Assembly: GCA_004799545.1 (NCBI GenBank)
Contig: SSMU01000030.1
Location: forward strand, 186,001 to 250,000
Source of the DNA: Phenylobacterium sp.
GTDB taxonomy: Bacteria > Pseudomonadota > Alphaproteobacteria > Caulobacterales > Caulobacteraceae
Direction: 5' to 3'
DNA: 64,000 nucleotides
Made by a program: the position numbers and the translations under genes. Below are positions 7,250 to 17,232 of this stretch, one piece after another. The notes beneath the pieces were generated by a model. The model did no database searches. It was not told the DNA's origin and worked only from the letters and a program-made list of their open reading frames with translations. Each line of letters opens with the position of its first letter. Within the stretch, counting starts at the first letter, position 1.

Positions 7250-9448
7250 GTGCGCACCGGTCTGATCTGCCTGGCGCTGGCCGCCGTCCCGTCGCTGGCG
7301 GTCGCTCAAGATGCGGCGCCGGCCAAGCCCCCGCCGAAGCCGGCGCCGGCCGCCAAGCCCGCCCCTCATACGGTGGGCGAGGTGGTGGTCAACGGCCAGC
7401 AAGCGGCGGTCACCACCGCCATCGATCGCCGAAGCTACAGCATCACCGGCGACTTGCAGGCCCAGACCGGCTCGATCGGCGATGCGCTCCGCAACCTGCC
7501 CTCCGTCGAGGTGGACGTGCAGGGCAACATCAGCCTGCGGGGGGATCCCAACGTCACCATCCTGATCGACGGCAAGCCGTCCAGCCTGTTCCAGGGCGAC
7601 AACAAGGCCCAGGCCCTGCAATCGTTGCCCGCCAGCCAGATCGAGCGGGTGGAGGTGATCACCAACCCCTCGGCCGAGTTCCGAGCCGACGGCACGGCGG
7701 GCGTCATCAACCTGATCAGCAAGAAGGCTCGCGGCGCCGGGCGCACCGGCTCGCTGCGCATGAGCGGCGGTCCCGGCGGCCGCGCGGTGGCCGGGGCCAA
7801 TCTCGGCTACAATTCCAAGCAGCTCAGCGTCACCGGCGACCTCACCTATCGGCGTGACACCCAGAAGCAGACCACCACCCAGACCCAGCAGAACCTCGAC
7901 CCGGCGACCGGCGGCTTCGACGGGACCGACCAGGACCAACATCTGCGGCTGAGGTTCAATTCGCTATCGGCCCACGCCACCCTCGACGACGACCTCACGG
8001 CGCACACCCGCATCGGCCTGGAGACCCACGGCAACTACACCGATTTCCAGCTGAGCGGCCCGACCCACTTCACCCAGACGGATCCGAACGGCGACCTCGT
8101 GGCCGACTTCAACCACGCGCTCCAGGTCCACCAGAAGCGGGCCGCCGCCGAGGCAGCCGCCAACCTGCGGCAGAGCTTCGATACGGCCGGCGAGGTGCTG
8201 AGCGCCAGCCTCAGCCAGGAGGTGATCAACGACAATCGGGTCCGCGCAGGCCAGACGGCGACCAGCTTCCCGACGGTCCCCGACGAGGCTGACCAGCAGC
8301 GGCTGAACTATCACCAGCGCAAGAGCGAGCTGAAGGGCGACTACGTCCGGCCGATGGCGGGCGGCGTCACCTTCAAGGCCGGCGTCGATCTGGAATACGA
8401 TGACAACGCCTATCGCAACCGCGGCTTCCAGGGCCTCTCCCCGGACGCGCTCGCGCCCGACGCGGCGCTGACCAACCTGTTCCTGTTCCGCCAGACCCTG
8501 TCGCAAGCCTACGTCACCTATGAGCAGCCGTTCGGCGACCTGACGGTGCTGGCGGGCCTCAGGTTGGAGGACACCCGGATCGACCTCGACCAGGTCACCC
8601 AGGGGCGCGAGGATCGCAACGACTACACCAAGCTGTTCCCTAGCCTGCACCTGGCCTGGAAGCTCTCCGACAGCCAGCAGCTCAGCGCCAGCTACAGCCA
8701 CCGCATCCAGCGGCCCGATCCGCTGGAGTTCAACGCCTTCCGCTTCCTGTTGGACCCGCTGAACTTCCGGAACGGCAATCCGGCCCTGAAGCCGCAGGAG
8801 ACCCATTCCTTCGAGCTGGGCTGGCAGGCCAAGGCAGGGCCGGCGCTCTACATCGCCACCCTCTACTACCGGGAGAACTTCAACGGCGTCGCCGACGTGG
8901 TCAGCGTGCTGCCCACCGGACAGTTCCTCTCGACGCGGGACAACGTCGCCAAGAGCCGCGCTGCCGGGCTGGAGCTGGTGGCCAACGGCCGGCTGACCAA
9001 GACCCTGACCTACAACCTGAGCGCCAACGCCTTTTGGACCGAGCTTCAGCCGCAGCCGCTGGGCGTCCCGGAGACTCGCTCGGCCCTGACCGGCTTCGGC
9101 CGCGGCAGCCTGAACTGGCAGGTCACGCCCGACGACCTCGTGCAGGTCAATGTGTTCGTCAACGGCAAGCGGCTGACGCCGCAGGGCTACATGACGCCCA
9201 CCGGCGCGCTCAACCTCGGCTACCGGCGCAAGCTCACCGACCAGCTGTCGCTGGTGTTCACCGCCCAGGACCTGTTCCAGACCTTCCGCTTCGAGCAGGT
9301 GATCGACACGCCGGCGCTGCGCGGGCGGATCAGGTCGCACATCGATACGCCGACCTTCATGGCCGGCTTCAACTGGACCTTCGGCGGCGGCCGCGCCCGC
9401 GATCCCGCCTTCGACTTCGGCGGCGGCTCAGGCGGCGGTCCGCAGTAG
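7250..9448 (+). CDS. TonB-dependent outer-membrane receptor
   Basis: 732 residues: signal peptide (1-20), Pro/Ala-rich linker, then a plug domain (about 50-160, with IGDALRNLPSVEVD, LRGDPNVTILIDGKPS and VEVITNPSAEFRADGTAGVINL) followed by a long beta-barrel with many aromatic-ending strands. The closest family type is the outer-membrane beta-barrel group with a plug, usually used to import siderophores, oligosaccharides or peptides. The GTG start has GAGGA about 13 bases upstream, which is rather distant, so the start is moderately certain. It diverges from the BlaI-type repressor across a 104-bp gap holding two operators. That suggests control by the BlaI/M56 pair. Substrate not identifiable from sequence. 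Confidence 0.88.
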   Translation: MRTGLICLALAAVPSLAVAQDAAPAKPPPKPAPAAKPAPHTVGEVVVNGQQAAVTTAIDRRSYSITGDLQAQTGSIGDALRNLPSVEVDVQGNISLRGDPNVTILIDGKPSSLFQGDNKAQALQSLPASQIERVEVITNPSAEFRADGTAGVINLISKKARGAGRTGSLRMSGGPGGRAVAGANLGYNSKQLSVTGDLTYRRDTQKQTTTQTQQNLDPATGGFDGTDQDQHLRLRFNSLSAHATLDDDLTAHTRIGLETHGNYTDFQLSGPTHFTQTDPNGDLVADFNHALQVHQKRAAAEAAANLRQSFDTAGEVLSASLSQEVINDNRVRAGQTATSFPTVPDEADQQRLNYHQRKSELKGDYVRPMAGGVTFKAGVDLEYDDNAYRNRGFQGLSPDALAPDAALTNLFLFRQTLSQAYVTYEQPFGDLTVLAGLRLEDTRIDLDQVTQGREDRNDYTKLFPSLHLAWKLSDSQQLSASYSHRIQRPDPLEFNAFRFLLDPLNFRNGNPALKPQETHSFELGWQAKAGPALYIATLYYRENFNGVADVVSVLPTGQFLSTRDNVAKSRAAGLELVANGRLTKTLTYNLSANAFWTELQPQPLGVPETRSALTGFGRGSLNWQVTPDDLVQVNVFVNGKRLTPQGYMTPTGALNLGYRRKLTDQLSLVFTAQDLFQTFRFEQVIDTPALRGRIRSHIDTPTFMAGFNWTFGGGRARDPAFDFGGGSGGGPQ

Positions 9449-9467
9449 CGCCTCGCTGCGGCTTTCA

Positions 9468-9489
9468 CCTCTCCCGCGAGCGGGAGAGG
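9468..9489. repeat. Hairpin between convergent genes, REP/terminator-like
   Basis: CCTCTCCCG-CGAG-CGGGAGAGG forms a perfect 9-bp stem with a 4-base loop between the receptor and DUF885 stop codons. There is no T-tract. A relative with the same CCTCTCCC/GGGAGAGG arms occurs at 59283-59313, which argues for a dispersed repeat. Confidence 0.7.
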
Positions 9490-9492
9490 CGA

Positions 9493-11304
9493 CTAGGCTC
9501 TGCGGCTGGCGATCCATTCGTCGCCGACCCTGCGCAACACCTCCAGCGGCACCCGGCCGTTGGCCAGGACCGCATCGTGGAAGTCCTTGATCTGGAACTT
9601 GGGGCCCAAGGCCGCCTGGGCCCGGGCCCGGATGGCGACGATCTCGGTGTGGCCCAGCTTGTAGCTGCAGGCCTGGCCGGGGCTGGCGCAATAGCGCTCC
9701 ACCTCGCGGGCTGCGAAGCCGGGCGCCTCGCCCTCCTGGTCCACGAAATAGGCGATGGCCTGCTCGCGGCTCCAGCGCAAATGGTGGAGGCCGGTGTCGA
9801 CCACGCAGCGGTTGGCGCGGAACATCTGGAATTTCAGATAACCCAGCCGGCCCAGCGGGTCGTCGTCATAGGCGCCCAGCTCGTCGGAGAGCTGCTCGGC
9901 GTAGAGCGCCCAGCCCTCGCCATAGGCCGGGAAGCTGGTGGTCTTGCGCAGCAGGGAGAGGTTCGGGTTGGAGAGCGCCAGCCCGCCCTCCAGCTGGTGG
10001 CCCGGCAGGCCCTCATGGAAGATGGTGGTGGCCAGGCAGAACTTCGGCCACTCGGCCGAGTCGTGCAGGTTGAAATAGACCAGGCCCGGCCGCGAGCCGT
10101 CCAGCGCCGGGCCCTGGCTGAAGGCTGAGGCGGCGCCGGCCTCGGTCTGCGGCGGCACGCGGCGGACCTCGAACTGGTAGGGCGGCAGGCGGGAGAAGGC
10201 GCGCGGCAGCATCGTGCGGATCTGCGCCAGCCGCTCGTTGCAATAGGCGATCGCCTGGGCCTTGCCGGCGTCGGTGTTGGGGTAGAGCTGGCTGGGGTCC
10301 TTGTAGAGGGCGGCCATCCGCGCGCCGATCGAGCCCTGGCTCAGGCCCTGTTTCTTCAGCAGCCCATCGAGCCGGGCGGAGATCTCGCGGGCCTGGTCGA
10401 GGCCGATCTTGTGCACCTCGTCCGGCGAATAGGGCGTGGTCGTCGTGTCGTGCAGGGCGGCCTGGTAGAAGGCCGGCCCCTCCTTGAACCGCCACAGGCC
10501 CGCGTCGTGGCTGGCGGTGGCGCGCAGCCGCTTCGCCTCGGCGATCTGGCGGTCGAGGGCCGGCGCCACCTTGGCCTCATAGATCCTGGCCGCGTCGGCG
10601 GCGTAGCTGGCGGAGAGACCCTTGGCGGCGGCCCGCTTGGCGAGCGAGGTGACCAGGATGTTGTCGGCGGCCGGCAGCCGCGTCTTCGACAGCTGGTCCA
10701 GCGTCAGGTCGAGCATGAAGTCCGGCGGCGCGACACCGAGCGCAGCGTCATGCTTCATCCGCTCGGTGTTGGCGTCGAGCTGGCCCGTGAAGGCGTCGAG
10801 TCTGGAAAGGTAGGCGTCGGCGTCCGCGGCGGTCTCGATGCGGTGCTTGGTGTCCAGGAAGTCGGGGACCTGCTGGTAGGCGCCGGTGAGCTGGCTGACC
10901 ACATAGGGCGACGGGCCGAACGCATTGCCCCCGAAATCGAAGGCCTGCACCGCGGCCGTGCTCTCCAACGAATAGAGCACGGTGTCGTAGCTGACCCGAT
11001 CGGCGGGGCCTAAGGCCGCGCGGTCGACAGCCTTGAGCCGCCTGAGCTGGTCGGCGGTCTGCGCCTTGGCGGCCTTCAGACCGGCCGGCGACTGGTCGCT
11101 GAGCCGGCCCTTGAGGTCGGCGTTCTCGCCCTTGTCGAGGCCCAGCTGGGTGGCGCTCTCCGGCCGCTGCCGCAGCCGCTCCTGGAAGAACCGGTCGAAC
11201 AGCGGCGTGAGCGGCGACGCGGCCTGGGCCCCAGCCAGCCTTGGCAGGGCCAGGGCCGCGGCCCCGGCCGAGGCGGACAGAAGCAGCGAACGGCGATCGA
11301 GCAT
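9493..11304 (-). CDS. DUF885 family exported hydrolase (putative peptidase)
   Basis: 603 residues. The N-terminus (LDRRSLLLSASAGAAALALPRLAGAQA, split here as RRSLLL plus hydrophobic run plus AGAQA) looks like a Tat-type signal peptide. The rest is helical and carries the DUF885 signature FHEGLPGHQLEG with H430, E431 and H436. Members are thought to be zinc-dependent peptidases; some act on peptides with unusual bonds. It lies just downstream, in the same direction, of an exporter containing an M1 aminopeptidase domain, so both may handle extracytoplasmic peptides. Full length for the family. Confidence 0.83.
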   Translation of the reverse strand: MLDRRSLLLSASAGAAALALPRLAGAQAASPLTPLFDRFFQERLRQRPESATQLGLDKGENADLKGRLSDQSPAGLKAAKAQTADQLRRLKAVDRAALGPADRVSYDTVLYSLESTAAVQAFDFGGNAFGPSPYVVSQLTGAYQQVPDFLDTKHRIETAADADAYLSRLDAFTGQLDANTERMKHDAALGVAPPDFMLDLTLDQLSKTRLPAADNILVTSLAKRAAAKGLSASYAADAARIYEAKVAPALDRQIAEAKRLRATASHDAGLWRFKEGPAFYQAALHDTTTTPYSPDEVHKIGLDQAREISARLDGLLKKQGLSQGSIGARMAALYKDPSQLYPNTDAGKAQAIAYCNERLAQIRTMLPRAFSRLPPYQFEVRRVPPQTEAGAASAFSQGPALDGSRPGLVYFNLHDSAEWPKFCLATTIFHEGLPGHQLEGGLALSNPNLSLLRKTTSFPAYGEGWALYAEQLSDELGAYDDDPLGRLGYLKFQMFRANRCVVDTGLHHLRWSREQAIAYFVDQEGEAPGFAAREVERYCASPGQACSYKLGHTEIVAIRARAQAALGPKFQIKDFHDAVLANGRVPLEVLRRVGDEWIASRRA

Positions 11305-11368
11305 GACGGGCCCCCTTGAACTGGCGGGACCCTACAGGCCGCGGCGCGGGCCCGCCAAGGCCCGGCCG

Positions 11369-14300
11369 TCAGCCCCCGGTGACCTTGATGTCGTTGTCCT
11401 CGGAGTTGCGGTCGATCAGCTTGTTGTAGGGATCGACGCCGGCGAACAGCGGCTTCCGGGGCACGGTGATAGTGATCGTCTGGGCGCCGGACTTCAGGGC
11501 CACACGCTGCAGGGAGAGCACGTCCTTGGGCGAGAACTTGTCCTTGCCCGGCTCGGCGGTGAACACGCCCACGTCGACCATTTCGCCGGCCAGCGGCGCC
11601 TCGGTCTCCTTGCCCTGGCCGTTGGCGTAGAGCTTCCGGGCCTCGACGGTCAGCGTCACGTCCCAGCGGCCGTCGGGCCGCTTCGTCGCCACCGCCGTCT
11701 TGGCCTTCAGGTCATAGAGGGTGATCCGCTCGAACAGGTCGGTGATCAGCTGCTGCTTGTCGGCCGGCGCCTCGGCGCGGAAGTCGGCCACCAGCTCGGT
11801 GGCCGTGGGATAGGGCGCGGCCTTGAAGGCGTGGGCCGCCAGGAATTTGCGCAGCGCGCGGTTCACCGCCTCCTCGCCGATCTCCTCCTGTAGCCGGTAC
11901 ATGACCAGCGAGCCCTTGCGGTAGTGGATGTAGCCCTGGTTCGACTCCACCCGCTCCAGCGGCAGCTCCTCCATCACCTCGCCGCCGCGGTTCTTCAGGT
12001 AGTTGTCGAGTTCGTACTTGAGGAACTTCCGGATCATGTCCGGCCCGTACATGTGCTTCATCACCATCAGGGCGGAGTACTGGGCCATGGTCTCGTCGAG
12101 CAGGGTGGCGCCCTGCTCGTCGGCGCCGATCACCTGGTGGGCCCACCACTGGTGGCCGAGCTCGTGGGCGCCGACATAGGTCACCATGTCGATCCGCGAG
12201 GGATCGCTCGAGGCGTCGGCGATGAACACCAGCCCCTCGGACCAGGGCACGGTGTTGGAGAACGACTGGGCGAAGGCGCCGTCGAACTGCGGGAACTCCA
12301 GGAACCGCAGCTGGCGGAACTGATAGGGGCTGAAGTTGGCCTGGTAGTAGTCGAGCCCCGCCTCGCCGGTCTTGATCATCCGGTCGACGTTCCAGGGGTG
12401 TTTGGGGTCGTAGTAGACGCTGATCGCCACGCCCTTGTAGGTCACGGTCTTCACCGCATAGCGGGCCGACTGCATCGAGAAGAAGTGCAGGATCGGCGTC
12501 TCGGTCACGAAGCGGGCCGTGCGCCGGCCGTTCGTGGTGGTCGAGGAGACCTCGTAGCCCGGCGCCACCGGGATCTGGTCGGCGTCGGTGCTGAGCGTGA
12601 TGTCGGCGTTCACCCAGTCGCTGTCGTGGCGGATCAGGTTGAAGCGGGCGGCCGCGGGATCGTCCAGCTTGGGCATCCGCCGCTCGGGCGGCAGGCCGTA
12701 CTTGCGCCGCTTGGCGCGGTCCTGCAGCAGGGAATTGCGGTCGACGCCGAAGCCCGGCGTGACGTCAGTGTCGTTGATGAACGAGCCGTTGCGCACCACG
12801 CCCAGGAACGAGGGGTTGTTGGCGAAGCCCCGCTGCTCGCGCACCGTCTCGAAGCTCACCGTGCGCCGCTCGCCCGGCTGCATGGGAGTGTCGAAGGCGT
12901 AGATGCGGAAGTTGAACGTCGGATAGTCGGTCTTCACGTGCGCGCCCTGGATCGCCAGGCTCGTCACCTCCAGGTCGCGGTCGAGGAAGCCGATGTGGGC
13001 CTCGGTGAGCGGAGCGCCCGTCCGGTTCTCGATCTGGTAGCTGCCCTTGGTCACCACCTTGGGGCCGCGCGGATAGAGCTGCACGTCCAGCTTCACGTCG
13101 GTGATGGTGGGTTCCGGCGCGTCGTGGAAAGGCCAGAGCGCCTTCTCGTAGTCGGCCTGGTGCCGCTCCGCTTCCAGGTGGTTGCGGTAGGGATTCCAGA
13201 CGTTGGTGTTGATGAAGATGTAGACGCCGGAGCCCACGAAGACCGCGGCGGCGCCGGCCAGGATCAGGCCTGGCGCGCCCTTCAACCGGCTCGGCAGCCG
13301 GCGCAGCCGCGGCATGAACCGCGCCTCGGTGCCGCGCCGCCACAGGCCGTAGGTGACCACCAGCAGGATCAGGGCGAAGGCCGCCCAGTAGAGCAGCGTC
13401 CAGTATTCCCCGATCCAGAACCGGCCCTGGCCGTTCATGTCGCTGAGCGGCACGTTCGGGCTGTTGCCGTACTGATAGAGGTTGTGCTCGAAGCCGAGGT
13501 TGCCGAGCACCAGGGTGGAGATGAAGAACACCACCATCACGCCCCAGCCCACGAACTTGTGCGGGCTCAGCGCTTGGAAGAACATCGCCAGCACCGCCAG
13601 GAGGATCATCTCGATCGACTGCGGCAGCAGCCACCAGAGCAGGTAGGCGCCGAGCTGGACGTCGGCGAAGCCCTTGATCAGCTGGATGATCACGGCGACC
13701 ACGATGCTGACCGCGAAGGTCGAGATCAGCACCAGGGAGATGGCCAGGGTCTTGGGGGCGATGAACGCCCAGTCGGGCACGGCGGTGGCGTCGACGATCT
13801 CGTGGGTGCGCCGCTCGCGCTCGCGCCAGACCAGCTCGCCCGCGTAGTAGATGGCGATGATCAGGGTGATGGCGCTGAACACATTGCCCAGTGCGGTGAT
13901 CATCACCCGGGTCACCGGATAGGTCCGACCGCCGTAGAGGGCGACGTCGGTGGAGAGCCACAGGTTCACCACCGAGAGCAGGCCGGCGAGCCCCAGCAGC
14001 ACGAAATAGGCCGGGCTCTTGAACACCTGGCCCATGTCGAGCCGGGTGCGCGCCCAGAGCTGCGCCCAGGCCGCGGCGCGGTCGAACCGCGGCTTGGCCA
14101 GGGGTTTGGCGGGGGGCGGGGCGAAATCCATCTCCTGCGCCGCCAACTTCGCGGCCCGCCGCTGCTGGCGCGACGCCTTGCCGGTCTCGAAGTGGAACAG
14201 GACGTAGGCCAGGCCCAGGAAGCCCACGCCGATGGCCGTCCAGATCAGCCGGTTCCAGAGGATCATCCCCGAGATCGCCGGCAGCAGGGTGTTGCGGTCG

Positions 14301-14971
14301 CTGGCCGTCCAGTAGCGGGTCGCCAACCCGAAGGCGGAGAGGCCGTTGGGCTCCCACAGGGCGGCCGTCTGCTCCATTCCCTGCCGGGTGAGCAGCAGGC
14401 TGAACACCGCCCGCAGGACGAGGAAGGCGATGACGCCGACGTAGGTCCACATCATCGACCGCGTCACGGTGGCGAGCGCGAAGAAGATCGCCGAGCTCAG
14501 GAACAGCACCGTGGCGGCCCAGGCGTAGGAATAGAGGTAGGCCTTGGCCACGAAGGGCCCGAGCGTCTCGCGGTCGACCCAGGGCATCACCGAGCCCAGC
14601 CACATGCCGATCGGCACGGCGGCGAAGGACAGGGTCGCGGCCAGGTAGGCGCCGGTGAAGCGGCCGAACAGGTAGTCGAACTTCGTGACGCGCGTGGCGT
14701 GGACCATCGGCCCGAAGCCGGTCTCGTCGTCGCGGATCACCACATTGGCCACGAAGGCGGTGGTGATGAACATGTAGATGATCGAGAAGATCAGGCTGGT
14801 CTGGGCGATCACCCAGGGCGCGTTCTTGTGGATATTGGCCGTGTTGCCGATCCGCACGTTCTCCGAGGCGACCGCCCCGAAGGCCAGGAGGACGAACAGG
14901 ATGGCGGCCACCCAGAACACTGGGTTGCGTGTCTGGTAGCGGAACTCGAAGCCCGCGATCTTGAGGAACAT
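11369..14971 (-). CDS. ABC transporter permease fused to M1 family aminopeptidase
   Basis: 1200 residues. The first half (about 1-560) is an ABC-2-type permease with roughly twelve hydrophobic segments in two sets (around 17-260 and 320-545). A further single membrane helix (about 572-590) is followed by an extracytoplasmic M1 metallopeptidase domain with HELGH at 936-940 and the third zinc ligand probably E960. The canonical GxMEN exopeptidase loop is not recognisable; the equivalent region reads QFDGAFAQSF. This architecture is known from genome annotation as ABC permease/M1 aminopeptidase but its substrate is not established. The stop of the ATP-binding gene lies 11 bp upstream, so they form one transporter operon. 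Confidence 0.87.
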   Translation of the reverse strand: MFLKIAGFEFRYQTRNPVFWVAAILFVLLAFGAVASENVRIGNTANIHKNAPWVIAQTSLIFSIIYMFITTAFVANVVIRDDETGFGPMVHATRVTKFDYLFGRFTGAYLAATLSFAAVPIGMWLGSVMPWVDRETLGPFVAKAYLYSYAWAATVLFLSSAIFFALATVTRSMMWTYVGVIAFLVLRAVFSLLLTRQGMEQTAALWEPNGLSAFGLATRYWTASDRNTLLPAISGMILWNRLIWTAIGVGFLGLAYVLFHFETGKASRQQRRAAKLAAQEMDFAPPPAKPLAKPRFDRAAAWAQLWARTRLDMGQVFKSPAYFVLLGLAGLLSVVNLWLSTDVALYGGRTYPVTRVMITALGNVFSAITLIIAIYYAGELVWRERERRTHEIVDATAVPDWAFIAPKTLAISLVLISTFAVSIVVAVIIQLIKGFADVQLGAYLLWWLLPQSIEMILLAVLAMFFQALSPHKFVGWGVMVVFFISTLVLGNLGFEHNLYQYGNSPNVPLSDMNGQGRFWIGEYWTLLYWAAFALILLVVTYGLWRRGTEARFMPRLRRLPSRLKGAPGLILAGAAAVFVGSGVYIFINTNVWNPYRNHLEAERHQADYEKALWPFHDAPEPTITDVKLDVQLYPRGPKVVTKGSYQIENRTGAPLTEAHIGFLDRDLEVTSLAIQGAHVKTDYPTFNFRIYAFDTPMQPGERRTVSFETVREQRGFANNPSFLGVVRNGSFINDTDVTPGFGVDRNSLLQDRAKRRKYGLPPERRMPKLDDPAAARFNLIRHDSDWVNADITLSTDADQIPVAPGYEVSSTTTNGRRTARFVTETPILHFFSMQSARYAVKTVTYKGVAISVYYDPKHPWNVDRMIKTGEAGLDYYQANFSPYQFRQLRFLEFPQFDGAFAQSFSNTVPWSEGLVFIADASSDPSRIDMVTYVGAHELGHQWWAHQVIGADEQGATLLDETMAQYSALMVMKHMYGPDMIRKFLKYELDNYLKNRGGEVMEELPLERVESNQGYIHYRKGSLVMYRLQEEIGEEAVNRALRKFLAAHAFKAAPYPTATELVADFRAEAPADKQQLITDLFERITLYDLKAKTAVATKRPDGRWDVTLTVEARKLYANGQGKETEAPLAGEMVDVGVFTAEPGKDKFSPKDVLSLQRVALKSGAQTITITVPRKPLFAGVDPYNKLIDRNSEDNDIKVTGG

Positions 14972-14982
14972 GCCGGCGGCCC

Positions 14983-15858
14983 TCAGGCGGCTTGGCGGGT
15001 GGCGAGGGTGGAGAAGTAGACGTCCTCCAGGCCCCCCGGCGCCCCGGCGAAGCCTGCGCCCGGGCTGGCGTCGGAGAGCACGTGGACCACCGTGCGGCCG
15101 CCGAACAGCCGGGTGGAGATCACCTGGTGCTTGGCGCGCATCGCCTCAAGCTCTGACTTATCGATGGTCTTGGTCCAGATCCGGCCCTTCAGGGCCTCGA
15201 TCAACTCGGCTGGGGCGCCTTCGCGGACGATCTTGCCGCCGGCGATGATCGCCATCCGCGGGCAGAGGTCGGAGACGTCCTCGACGATGTGGGTGGAGAG
15301 GATCACCACCACGTTCTCGCCGATCTCGGCCAGCAGGTTCAGGAAGCGGTTGCGCTCCTCCGGATCGAGGCCGGCGGTGGGCTCGTCGACGATGATCAGC
15401 TGCGGCTGGCCGATCAGCGCCTGGGCGATGCCGAACCGCTGGCGCATGCCGCCGGAATAGCCGGCCACCGCCTTCTTGCGCACGGCCCAGAGATTCACCT
15501 GCTGCAGCAGGGTCTCGACGGTGTCCTTGCGCTCGCCGCGGCCGGCGACGCCCTTCAGCACCGCCATGTGGTCCAGCAGGTCATAAGCCGACACCCGCGG
15601 ATAGACGCCGAAATCCTGCGGCAGGTAGCCAAGCGTCCGGCGCAGCAGCTCGGGCTGCGCGATGACGTCGATGTCGCCGAACCGGATCGAGCCCGAGGTC
15701 GGGGTCTGCAGGGTCGCCACCGAACGCATCAGGGTCGACTTGCCGGCGCCGTTCGGGCCCAGCAGGCCGAACATCCCGCGCGGGACCTCCAGGCTCACGT
15801 CGTCCAAGGCCTGCACGCCATTGGCGTAGACGTGGCTCAGGTTCTTGATCGACAGCAT
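14983..15858 (-). CDS. ABC transporter ATP-binding protein
   Basis: 291 residues with Walker A GPNGAGKST (about 38-46), Q-loop, the signature region YSGGMRQRFGIAQAL, Walker B LIIVDEPTAGLDP and an H-loop in LSTHIVEDV. The start ATG at 15858 follows GGGAGAGGA; a longer frame reaching 15915 has no ribosome-binding site. It is of the ABC-2 exporter type and pairs with the permease-M1 fusion downstream. It probably energises movement or gating of that protein. Confidence 0.93.
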   Translation of the reverse strand: MLSIKNLSHVYANGVQALDDVSLEVPRGMFGLLGPNGAGKSTLMRSVATLQTPTSGSIRFGDIDVIAQPELLRRTLGYLPQDFGVYPRVSAYDLLDHMAVLKGVAGRGERKDTVETLLQQVNLWAVRKKAVAGYSGGMRQRFGIAQALIGQPQLIIVDEPTAGLDPEERNRFLNLLAEIGENVVVILSTHIVEDVSDLCPRMAIIAGGKIVREGAPAELIEALKGRIWTKTIDKSELEAMRAKHQVISTRLFGGRTVVHVLSDASPGAGFAGAPGGLEDVYFSTLATRQAA

Positions 15859-15981
15859 CGGCGGTCCTCTCCCGTTCGTGGCGGCACGCTGACCGCGATC
15901 CACCTCAGGATGCAAGTGAGAGAACCGTAACCTTTCCTGTAACGGTTGGCCGGATCCCGCCCCGGCCTGAACGCCCGCCGC

Positions 15982-16755
15982 TCACCAGCAGCTGTAGCCG
16001 CCGTCGACCGCCACGATGGCGCCGGTCATCAGGCTGGCGGCGTCGGAGGCGAGGAAGGCGACGACGCTGGCCACCTCGTGAGGCTCGCCGAGCCGGCCCA
16101 TGGGGGTGCCGTCGATCCACCGCCGGTACATCTCGCCCTCGCGGTCGGCGAAGGCGTTGAGCGGCGTGTTGATATAGGTCGGCGCCACGGCATTGACCCG
16201 AACGCCCCGCGGCGCCCACTCGGCGGCCAGCGACCGGGTCAGCTGGTGCAGGGCGGCCTTCGAGGCGTTGTAGTAGCTCTGCGGCTGCGGCCGGTTGACG
16301 ATGAAGCCGGACATTGAGCCGACGTTCACGATCGCGCCGGACCCCTGGGTCAGCATGTGGCCGCCGAACGCCCGCGCGCACCAGAAGGCGCCGTTGAGGT
16401 TCACGTCGAGGACGTTGCGCCACAGCTCGTCGCTCACCGCCTCGGCCGGCGTCTCGCTGCGCGCGATGCCGGCGTTGTTGACCAGGATGTCGATGCGCCC
16501 GGCCTCCGCCGCCAGGCGGTCCGCCGCGGCCTCCACCGCGCGCGGATCGGTGACGTCCAGGAGCACGGTGCGGACGGCGTGGCCACGCGCGGCCAGGCTC
16601 TCCGTCGCCGCTTGGCCCGCCGCCTCGCTGACGTCGCCGATCGTCACCCGGGCGCCGGCTTCGGCCAGGGCTTCGGCGACCGCCAGGCCGATCCCCTGGG
16701 CGCCGCCGGTGACGAACGCCACCCGGTCGGTGAGCTTGAGTCTGTCGAGGTACAT
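15982..16755 (-). CDS. SDR family oxidoreductase (sugar-alcohol dehydrogenase-like)
   Basis: 257 residues of classical short-chain dehydrogenase. It has the cofactor motif TGGAQGIGLA near residue 16, NNAG near 92, catalytic Ser in GSMSG, and YYNASK with the active Tyr and Lys, then a glycine-rich C-terminal end. D38 after the second strand (TIGDVS) favours NAD over NADP. The region around PQPQSYYNASKAALHQL resembles arabinitol/threitol-type dehydrogenases, but substrate assignment in SDRs is unreliable. It follows dut by 21 bp and may be co-transcribed with coaBC-dut. Confidence 0.88.
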   Translation of the reverse strand: MYLDRLKLTDRVAFVTGGAQGIGLAVAEALAEAGARVTIGDVSEAAGQAATESLAARGHAVRTVLLDVTDPRAVEAAADRLAAEAGRIDILVNNAGIARSETPAEAVSDELWRNVLDVNLNGAFWCARAFGGHMLTQGSGAIVNVGSMSGFIVNRPQPQSYYNASKAALHQLTRSLAAEWAPRGVRVNAVAPTYINTPLNAFADREGEMYRRWIDGTPMGRLGEPHEVASVVAFLASDAASLMTGAIVAVDGGYSCW

Positions 16756-16776
16756 CGGCCCGCTCCGTCTTTCGGC

Positions 16777-17228
<452 letters not shown>

Positions 17229-17232
<4 letters not shown>

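Noticed and set aside
11924..15019. 1031-codon open frame opposite the ABC permease-M1 gene
   Set aside because: Same GC artefact; composition is His/Gln/Arg/Gly-rich and shows no family motif, while the other strand has intact HELGH and permease helices.
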